Assembly: GCA_003427395.1 (NCBI GenBank)
Contig: BFEA01000058.1
Coordinates: 1,922,177-1,947,053, forward strand
Source: Chara braunii
Taxonomy: Eukaryota > Streptophyta > Charophyceae > Charales > Characeae
Length of the DNA: 24,877 nucleotides
Reading direction: 5' to 3'
Positions 18,649 through 24,877 of this stretch are shown here, one piece after another; position 1 is the stretch's first letter; every line of letters begins with the position of its first letter. The notes beneath the pieces are model-generated. The model was given only the letters and a program-made list of their open reading frames with translations, was not told the DNA's origin and made no database searches. Both the position numbers and the translations under genes were made by a program.

Positions 18649-19167
18649 CAGTCCAAATTTCAGGTAGGGGAACGTGTTTGGGTCAAGGCTAGTGAGTTGG
18701 GACAGGAGTTTGGCATCTCTAGAAAACTAATGCCTCAATATTTCGGTCCCTGGGAAGTCTTAGACATTGTGGGTAATGATTTCGATGCTCCCTCATACGT
18801 GATTTGTATCGGTCCCTCATACGTGATTCATATCCCTAGTCACCTTCGCACTTACCATGTGATTCCCGCCTCAAAGCTCGCACCTTTCGCTGAGACAAAA
18901 CATTTCCCATCACGGAGATCTATGCTGCCCCCAACCATGGATGGCCACGTGGACGTCCACGATATCCTAGAGCACAAAGACATGCATGTTCCCAAGCCAG
19001 CTGCCAGGGGTAGGCCGCCTAAACCTGCGAGAGAATACAGAGTACGGTTCAAGCATCATACGGATCCTAAGGGAGATCGATGGTTTACAATGGAGGAACT
19101 GCTCAAGACAACTCCTCAGATCGTGGCCGAGTATGAGAGGAAATTGAAGGGGAAGGCACCAGCATGA
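18649..19167 (+). pseudogene. pol (INT-CHR): Integrase C-terminus with GPY/F module and chromodomain
   Basis: The longest undamaged part of pol: open from 18649 to the stop at 19165-19167. QVGERVWVKASELGQ and LMPQYFGPWEVLDIVG form the GPY/F module; DVHDILEHKDMHV, EYRVRFKHHTDPKGDRWF and TMEELLKTTPQIVAEYE form a chromodomain (about 18949-19140). Chromodomains at this position bind histone marks and direct integration to heterochromatin in chromoviruses. A 24-bp in-frame duplication (PSYVI.I.PSYVI.I, about 18785-18835) disturbs the loop between the modules. No ATG is needed because it would be part of the polyprotein. Confidence 0.88.
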
Positions 19168-19193
19168 AGCATCTCAGCGGACTTTCGAAGCTT

Positions 19194-19206
19194 AAGGGGG
19201 ATGGAA
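19194..19206 (+). other. Polypurine tract (plus-strand primer)
   Basis: AAGGGGGATGGAA, purine except for a single T, directly abuts the TG of the 3' LTR at 19207. This is the expected place for the RNase-H-resistant primer of plus-strand synthesis. It confirms the LTR boundary. Confidence 0.85.
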
Positions 19207-19707
19207 TGCGAGGAACGAGCCCTCATCGGGCCCCGATCAGACATACAGATGTTCTGGGCAGACGCCCCCAGCAAGCCGAGTGCCCGCCCTAAGTGAAGGG
19301 GGACATGGATATTCATCAGAGGCCAGAATTCAACATTTTTTATATGTGGGTATTCAGACCCTTGCAGCACGTCAGTTGGTTGAGTGGACACGTGAGCCTC
19401 GCTAAGCTGCGTCGTTCAGTTGGCCCAGGCCTTGGGAGTTGCACCTGGGCACAAACACATGAAGCAGGGCCGATACATCTTGAGGTGGTCATAGGCCTAT
19501 GCAAAAGCAGTACTGTCGATGTACCTTCCTCGGGGTCCTGTGCAAATGCAACAAACGGCCCAAGTCTGGAGACTGAGGCCGTGCCCTACTGTAAAGGGCC
19601 AGGCCCTCAACTGAAGTCTCGGGTCTGTGTGCATGGGGCCCAACAAGAGCTACTGGAAGCTTCCAGCCGGGCCACATGCAGCAACGCAGGGGCTGCCACT
19701 TCCATAT

Positions 19708-20015
19708 AGGAAGAAGAGCAGCCAGGGCCTGGGGATTCTGGCCTGCACAGGCAATGCGGTCACGCTGCTGCGCTGCTGCGTTAGAGCGTGCGTGCTGTGT
19801 TGAGGCCAGAGAGCGTGCGGGCGCGTGTGTGGTGAAGTGGGGTGCTGCAGGGCAGTGGAGCGCTAGCAGCCATAGGAAGAAGAGCAGCCAGGGCCTGGGG
19901 ATTCTGGCCCGTGCAGGCAATGCGGTCACGCTGCTGTGCTGCTGCGTTAGAGCGTGCGGGCGCGTGTGTGGTGAAGTGGGGCGCTGCAGGGCAGTGGAGC
20001 GCTAGCAGCCATAGC
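19708..20015 (+). repeat. Tandem duplication inside the 3' LTR
   Basis: AGGAAGAAGAGCAGCC starts at 19708 and 19874. The second copy lacks about 24 bases around the GCTGTGTTGAGGCCAGAG segment. Both copies end in the GCGCTAGCAGCCATAG motif. The 5' LTR carries the block once (from about 12305). Confidence 0.88.
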
Positions 20016-20334
20016 TGGGCTGCAGGGCGCTAGGGGATAAGAGGGCGATCCGTGGTCTTCAGTAAAGGAGGTGAGTGTGGGTGGAAAAGGTCTGATGAGG
20101 GGAGGCGAGATACGTACCTGGTACAAGGAAGAGGTCGGCTATGGTGCTGACGTCGTGTGCATTGGTCTTCGACAGTTGAAGTGAGCCTGTTGCGAGAGTG
20201 CTGCTGTAGGTAGGATAGTCAGGTAGTGTAGGCTGGGCGCTGGGCGCCAGAAAGAGGAGCGACTTTGGATACTGTGTTGGTGTGGCCTTGAGGGCTTGAA
20301 CATTGGCTCATTACTTCATTGTATTGCTCTTATT

Positions 20335-20422
20335 TGGATGGGATCTCGGTGCTTTTGTGCTCTTTGCTTGTACACGACTGGATGGGATCTCGGTGCTTTC
20401 GTGCTCTCTGCTTGTACACGAC
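20335..20422 (+). repeat. 44-bp tandem duplication inside the 3' LTR
   Basis: TGGATGGGATCTCGGTGCTT starts at 20335 and 20379, and each copy ends CTTGTACACGAC. The 5' LTR has one copy (about 12757-12800). Confidence 0.88.
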
Positions 20423-20489
20423 TACCTGGACATATGTGTGACTTCGCAACTTGGTTTTCTGTATATCGTTCCCACTCGTATTCCTTGCA

Positions 20490-20725
20490 CCTCGAAAACC
20501 CCGAAGTGTATTTCGGTAATGAAACACTGAATCTATGGGCGAAGATATCGTTCCAAAAGGCTTAAGCAAATCTCAAAAAGTGTGTTTCGGTAACGAAACA
20601 CCGAATGGATGCAACTCCCAAAAGTTTGAGTAAATCCCGAAAACCCCGAAGTGTGTTTCGGTAACGAAACCCTGAGACTATGGGCAGGTATAATGTTCCA
20701 AAAAGTAAGTAAATCCTGAAGTGCA
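20490..20725 (-). repeat. Satellite array B (right part)
   Basis: Three monomers marked by GAAGTGTATTTCGG or AGTGTGTTTCGG at about 20505, 20579 and 20650 (spacing 71-74). They continue the phase of the array broken at 11797: the left flank ends ...AAGTACATATC and the right begins CCTCGAAAACCCCGAAG, matching the monomer order AAGTAAATCTCGAAAACC. The hairpin GTGTTTCG-GTAA-CGAAACAC is perfect at 20582-20601. Confidence 0.9.
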
Positions 20726-20888
20726 CTGTCGCTTCATGTATGTACCATCGGTTCGCTATATATAAGGCTCTGTCCACTATAGATTCGGTGAAATATATAG
20801 TTTTCATTAACCATATCTCAACTTGCTCTCATTCTGCTTAGCCAAAACTGTGCCTACGCCATATAAGTTTGTGACAATGAAGGGCTTC
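20726..20888. other. Short spacer with TATATATAAGG
   Basis: AT-rich. CTATATATAAGGCTC near 20755-20768 is a good TATA-box match, but no gene follows on the + strand; the next feature is a minus-strand relic. CTATAGATTCGGTG near 20780 resembles a reversed scrap of the satellite. Confidence 0.3.
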
Positions 20889-21275
20889 TCAGGATTTGGA
20901 AGCATTATGATAGGCTCTCTTGCAATCATCAGTCCACGCCCATGTGGTGTAAAAGCGAGTGAGGTCCGTCAAGGGGGTGGTAAATAAACTATAGTTCTTC
21001 ACAAAGTTGCGATAATACCCCGTCGTCCCCAAGGAGGACCTTACCTCTGTCACAGATTGAGGTCGTGGCCAGTCTCTAAGGATGGCCACCTTCACATCTT
21101 CCGAATTTAAACCTTCCGCGGATTCAAACTCGCATTTTTCCAAATCTTTTACTCGTGCTGTCGTAGGAGACCAAGCACAAAGTCAACATGTTGCACGTGC
21201 TCCTCAACAGCTTTACTAAAGATAAGAATGTTGTGGCAATAAACTTATCTAAGTAGTCGTGGAAGCTTGCCGAGT
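20889..21275 (-). pseudogene. pol (fragment): Ty3/gypsy RT relic, minus strand
   Basis: Read on the minus strand from 21275 downward it matches 17145-17540 of the large element: CACGACTACTTAGATAAG (the HDYLDKF region), then the polymerase-to-RNase H link (LEKCEFES-like; EDVKVAILRDWPRPQSVTEV; TGYYRNFVKNYSLFTTPLTD; WAWTDDC). An 84-codon frame is open from 21143 to 20889. The place of the YLDD box is replaced by a shorter unrelated string, and the upstream part is in another frame. It is a degenerate fragment, distinct in sequence from the large element. Confidence 0.85.
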
Positions 21276-21330
21276 GCCAAGTGCCCTGTTTGTCAGCATA
21301 ACGTTGTGGCGATAAACTTATCTAAGTCAA
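21232..21330. repeat. Short direct repeat GTTGTGGC(A/G)ATAAACTTATC
   Basis: A segment of about 27 bases around GATAAACTTATCTAAGT occurs at about 21232-21258 and 21304-21330. The first copy lies within the RT relic, so the second is a duplicated scrap of it. Confidence 0.7.
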
Positions 21331-21423
21331 CTGTGTTTAATATAATGTCAGGCATTTTCAGAGTTCATCAAGCATTATCTACATTTCATAAGGCATTGCT
21401 ACATTTTGTCTGCATTTTTGTAG

Positions 21424-21583
21424 CTCTATGGATTTTGCTTTCTAAGTTCAGGCAAATTCTCCCAAAACAATGACCGATTAAGGAGGCAAGGGACACTGAA
21501 AAACTCTATGAATTTTGCTTTGTAAGTTCAGTCAAAATTTTCCAAAACAATGACCGATTAAGGAGGCCAGGGACGCTGAACCC
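21424..21583. repeat. 80-bp tandem duplication
   Basis: CTCTATG(G/A)ATTTTGCTTT starts at 21424 and 21504. Both copies contain AAAACAATGACCGATTAAGG and end in GGGAC.CTGAA. They differ at roughly nine or ten positions. No coding sense is seen. Confidence 0.9.
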
Positions 21584-22376
21584 AAATTTCAGTGGAGTAA
21601 TACAGGTGGAGTTCTTGTCAAAGAAAAAACGAAAAGGATGCACGAGCTAAATGCTATTCGCTACTGGCGGCCCGTGTTTTCAGGGATGGATGTTGCTATG
21701 GCAGAAGCAAGTGGGAGGCAGGGTGGCTCGGTGCAAGGCTGCACAGGACGCGGCAGAGTAAAGACCCTTCAGGTTAATGTGCACTCCACACTCGCTCCAC
21801 CCTTACTGTATCCCTATTCCACTTGCAGTCACCCTTCTGCTCACCGTGATGCTCAACGACTTACTCCCCCCTCACTCCACTCTCACCCCAGCCTCAATCC
21901 ACCCTCACATTACCCGCTAGCAATCTGAACTGGACTGTCATTATGCAGAGAATGGCTCTGTGGGCTGCAGTGTATCATGTGTATGGTAGATTGATATGTG
22001 ATCACACCTCATGGTCGGCGGGAGGCAACCGCCAGATGACGAGTGGAGGGCAGACTAAACATACATGATTGAGGGGTCAGGAAAAGCGATGCAAAGGGAC
22101 AAGGGCTGCACACTGTCTCTATGCCATCGTTAGATGGGCGAGTCGGCGCAATTGAACTCCAGTGATGCATTTTTGAAAATTGGTCGTGTTTACTACGTAG
22201 AGTTTCTGCTTGCATCTGCACTCGAGTAGGTTGTTGAAAAGGATTGTCATGAGCGAAACTGCAGGGGTTGGGTGGGAGAAGGGGTGGGGGGGAGGATTGG
22301 TGAGGGGTTTGGTGTGCCATGTTAGATTTTGCATGAAAGCACGAGTGCATGTGTATAGGAATAAGAGGTACGCCTG
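21584..22376. other. Unassigned, possibly genic flank
   Basis: Mixed sequence of more even composition than the repeats to the left. A + frame at 21638-21928 includes MAEASGRQGGSVQGCTGRG but has no family match that I recognise. A G-rich run occurs at about 22260-22315. It could be upstream sequence or intron of the ATE1-like gene. Confidence 0.3.
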
Positions 22377-22455
22377 ACATTTGCTGGTCCAAAAAGAAAG
22401 TGTCAGTTATCACCTCACATTTTCTCGTCCAAATAGAAAGTGTCAGTTATCAGCC
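22377..22455. repeat. 40-bp tandem duplication
   Basis: ACATTTGCTGGTCC and ACATTTTCTCGTCC begin at 22377 and 22417, and both continue AAA.AGAAAGTGTCAGTTATCA. Two copies only. Confidence 0.8.
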
Positions 22456-22620
22456 TCAAGGTGTTAGCTTGTCTCGGGATTTGCAGCTCAAACCGTCTGG
22501 CTTAACAGAAAATGAATGGAGCTGGATCCATGCAAGTTTACATGTGTGTGGCTGGCGATCATGGCATTGATGTGGTCAAGAGATTTTTCTGTCTCTGCCG
22601 CGGACTGTGCTGCACAGCTG

Positions 22621-23250
22621 CTAGTTGTTAGTTGCATATGCCTTGGTGGCCTGCACAACCTTCTCTTTGTCCTTCATGATCTTTGCCTTATTTGCTTAGC
22701 TCTCATGTATGATGTATTTGTGGCAGAATCTCCTGCCACGAGAGCTCAATTGACGGTGGCCAAGTTGAGGGTGAAGGAAGGACAGCAGTGCGGCCTGTGA
22801 GTGGAAGTAAGTGCTGTGCAACCTGGGAGTGTGCGCTCCATATCAGTTGAGCCTGAGGCTATGTGGGCTCTGCAGCCATGAGTCCCATGTTGCAGTGTGC
22901 TGTACGGCGGCTAGTTGTTAGTTGCATCCGCCCTGGTGGCCTGCACAACGTTCACTTTATCCCTTTATGATGTTTGTGTTTGCCTTATTTGTTTATCTCT
23001 CATGTATCGTCCTCATTTGTTTAGCTCTCATGTATCCTCCTTATTTGCTTAGCTCTCATGTATCCTCTGCTGCCTAATGTATTCATGGCAGAATCTCCTG
23101 CCATGAGAGCTCAGTTGATGGTGGCCAAGCGGAGGGAAGAGGAAGGAGGGCTTGTAGCCTGGGAGTGCCTGCTTGCATATAAGTCGAGCCTGAGGCTATC
23201 TGGACTATGCAGCCATGTGTACCTTGTTGCATTCTGTTTGTAGCCTGCTT
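22621..23250. repeat. Tandem duplication of about 290-330 bp
   Basis: CTAGTTGTTAGTTGCAT starts at 22621 and 22911. Shared blocks follow in order: GGTGGCCTGCACAAC, TTAGCTCTCATGTAT, GCAGAATCTCCTGCCA with GAGAGCTCA, GCCTGGGAGTG or CCTGGGAGTG, and GAGCCTGAGGCTAT. The second copy is longer because of a 28-29-bp triplication (22984-23068). Small frames around ESPA.RAQL.VAK recur in both copies. Whether they are exons cannot be told. Confidence 0.85.
22984..23068. repeat. 28-29-bp triplicate repeat
   Basis: Three units of the form TTATTTG(C/T)TTAGCTCTCATG followed by TATCCTCC start at 22984, 23013 and 23041. The upstream copy of the larger duplication has one such unit (about 22689). Confidence 0.85.
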
Positions 23251-23450
23251 GGTAATAGTCTATCGTGAGGAGTTGTGAGGAGAGTTGTCAAAGGATTGTT
23301 TTCGAGAAGCTTCGTGAGAGACTTCTGATGTTCCTGGCATTTGTGTGTGTCTGTTTTTTCAGTGGGGGCCGGAAGGGGTTGGAGGGGAGAGGAGCAGAAG
23401 GGACATTGATTAAATTTGGGCTGGAATTAACTTTGCCCTCTTGTTTCCAG

Positions 23451-23540
23451 GTGACAATGGCCAGATCAACTTTCATCCAAGAGGAGTTCGAACTTTACCA
23501 GAGATACCAGACCCAAGTTCATGATGATCCGCTGGATGAG
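23451..23540 (+). CDS. ATE1: Exon of ATE1-like arginyl-tRNA--protein transferase
   Basis: A 90-base, phase-0 exon. On the left is a pyrimidine-rich tract ending TTGTTTCCAG (AG at 23449-23450); on the right is a consensus donor, GAG/GTAAGA (GT at 23541). It encodes 30 residues including STFIQEEFELYQRYQTQV and HDDPLDE. The pattern F..EEF.LY.RYQ..VH.D is characteristic of the start of the C-terminal catalytic domain of eukaryotic arginyl-tRNA--protein transferases, which attach Arg to N-terminal acidic residues and feed the N-degron degradation pathway in cytosol and nucleus. The ATG inside the exon is not needed as a start. Neighbouring exons were not recognised in the window, so introns must be long or the copy may be a fragment. 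The call rests on one short motif and is moderately sure. Confidence 0.6.
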
Positions 23541-24805
23541 GTAAGACATTGGGGAGGGTTTTTGCACACGAGGCTTGGAAGGTGCAGAATTTGACCATTT
23601 GAACTCTATACATGCAGGAAAGTACTATAAGTATCTGCTATGGTTCAGAAGGTCAACAAGTGGGGAAGTTACAAACCTAAGTGGTCCTGGCGAGTGATTG
23701 ACATGATTGTCAGCGTCTTTCTTTTTTTTTTTTCCTGTTTTGTGTTCTTAGCTTGGTCTGTGTTCCTATGTTGAACCTGGATGGGGATGCTCCTGTCTTT
23801 ATCCCAGTATTGGCATCGCAGGGCGACTTGTGTATGCATCCTCTCTGAGAATGGTGCTAACAGAGAAAATTCCAGTCCAGACTGGTAACAAGAAGGCCTG
23901 TGCTGGTAACAAGAAGAATGGAGTCACAGTACTGGAAAAGCCGAAGTCTTTGGATTTGTGACAGCACAGGCGGAAATACCTTTGTGCCAAGCAAGAAAAG
24001 CTGGCAATTTTGCCTATCCGGCTGGTGTGTTTTTGGCAAGGGATTGTGTTTTGAACCACCAGTACTTGGCCCAGCTATCGGTCGCGAAAAGTTGGTTGAA
24101 TTTGAGCGCTCCTGTAGTGACTGGTACGTTTCCTAAAATCGTGGCTTGTATATGGGCACGACTTTAGGAAGTACTGGTGGTTTAGGCTGTGCTCCTGAGC
24201 CATGGCTGTGCGAGAGAGATGACTGCAGCATGCAGTTAAACATTAGAAATTTGATTTGCACTTTCACCCATGTATACTTTGTAAGAGTCTCCTTTCTTGC
24301 ATTGTTCATGATGACTGATGGCCTACCTGAGATTCGGCTAGCATGTCATTCACATGACACATAGTGCCCATCATGTGTCGTGAGCATTACGAGGGCATAG
24401 TCGGTGCACGTTTTGCTTTCATACATATGATGACAGTCAACATTGCACGCATGTGCGGCCTGACATGTCATGTCCAATATTCGACATGGTCTGGAACGGC
24501 AATGTCTATACAATTGCTGTCGGTGTGCCTTCCTAGCACGTAGAAGCCACGTAGCCTGTAGCATCTGTCTATGCCGTGCCATTCGATATGCAACTGCAAC
24601 TGCGAGAATTGGAGTCCACACCCGAACCGGTCCAGTCTGGTCGTAGTAGGGGTGGCCACTTACCATAGGCAACGGCGGCTCCTCGACTCATATCTCCTGC
24701 AACCAAAACACTGACCTCCCTCTCGTGTCATCCTACAGTAGTCTGCTCCAGAGGTAAGTATTGAGAACCCTGTGAAGTTTGTCATTCCTCTTTTTATGTT
24801 CTTTG

Positions 24806-24808
<3 letters not shown>
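23541..24808 (+). other. Probable intron or 3' flank of the ATE1-like gene
   Basis: Begins with a consensus donor. A T-run lies at about 23723-23735. A + frame from 23958 (including PAGVFLARDCVLNHQYLAQL) and a minus-strand frame at 24346-24672 have no recognised domain. The expected next ATE1 segment, which normally continues toward an RFL-type motif, was not found. Treated as intron until tested. Confidence 0.35.

Positions 24809-24877
<69 letters not shown>
24809..24877. repeat. (CT)n microsatellite running off the window
   Basis: An uninterrupted run of about 34 CT dinucleotides to the last base. It is the opposite-strand form of the GA runs at 256-304, 7903-7933 and 8225-8268. Confidence 0.95.

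Larger units (their letters stand above)
11798..20489 (+). mobile_element. Decayed Ty3/gypsy chromovirus LTR retrotransposon
   Basis: A nearly complete element of about 8.7 kb. The order is 5' LTR (11798-12867), tRNA-iMet-type PBS (12871), long leader, gag, protease, RT, RNase H, integrase with chromodomain, polypurine tract (19194-19206) and 3' LTR (19207-20489). Both LTRs start TGCGAGGAACGAG and end TTGCA. Protease-RT-RNase H-integrase order with a C-terminal chromodomain defines a chromovirus. It lies within a satellite array whose phase continues across it. A 5-bp target duplication is not visible (ATATC on the left, CCTCG on the right), perhaps because of age. All coding parts are broken, so any mobility would need proteins supplied by another copy. 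Confidence 0.95.
19207..20489 (+). repeat. 3' LTR (1283 bp, enlarged)
   Basis: Starts TGCGAGGAACGAGCCCTCA after the PPT and ends TTGCA at 20489, matching 11798-12867. It is longer because of a duplication of about 166 bp (19708-20015) and a 44-bp duplication (20335-20422). Neither occurs in the 5' LTR, so both arose after insertion. Confidence 0.93.

Noticed and set aside
20755-20768. TATATATAAGG as a gene promoter
   Set aside because: No + strand gene follows; what lies downstream is a minus-strand pol relic and short repeats.
24346-24672. 108-codon minus-strand frame
   Set aside because: No recognisable family, no splice or promoter support; length within chance range.

Overview
This is a eukaryotic nuclear window, almost certainly from a repeat-rich streptophyte (land plant or charophyte alga; a Chara-type genome would fit, but the sequence alone cannot name the species). 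The evidence is a Ty3/gypsy chromovirus with a plant-type initiator-Met tRNA primer binding site, abundant microsatellites, old tandem arrays, and one clean spliced exon. There is no sign of bacterial gene organisation.

Layout. 1-1875: purine-rich microsatellites, a 25-bp GC-rich minisatellite and degenerate repeats, with two N bases. 1876-2690: minus-strand relic of a Ty3/gypsy pol gene (RNase H to integrase). 2870-4400: satellite array A, about 82-bp monomers with a 219-bp higher-order repeat. 4401-5090: homopolymer junction followed by an unexplained open frame. 5090-10730: no convincing genes; palindromes, hairpins, a candidate TATA box, microsatellites, a 320-bp tandem duplication and several minisatellites. 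10735-11797: satellite array B, recognisably the same family as A but reverse-oriented. 11798-20489: one long, decayed LTR retrotransposon carrying LTR, PBS, gag, protease, RT, RNase H, integrase, chromodomain, PPT and LTR in order. 20490-20725: the continuation of array B, so the element sits inside the satellite. 20889-21275: a second minus-strand pol relic (RT). 21424-23250: short tandem duplications. 23451-23540: one spliced exon resembling arginyl-tRNA--protein transferase (ATE1), followed by probable intron. 24809-24877: (CT)n running off the end.

How it fits together. The only host gene with support is the ATE1-like exon at the right edge. The rest is heterochromatin-like sequence: a satellite family, a chromodomain retroelement inserted into it, and older pol fragments on both sides. 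The retroelement cannot be autonomous: gag has an in-frame stop and a frame break in its zinc knuckle, the protease active-site motif is altered, and RT, RNase H and integrase all carry internal deletions, stops or changed catalytic residues. Its LTRs differ at roughly 13% of hand-compared positions, so it is old. The most intriguing signal is the satellite: arrays A and B look divergent but share one monomer plan centred on a hairpin-forming inverted repeat whose flanking pairs appear to have changed in a compensating way.
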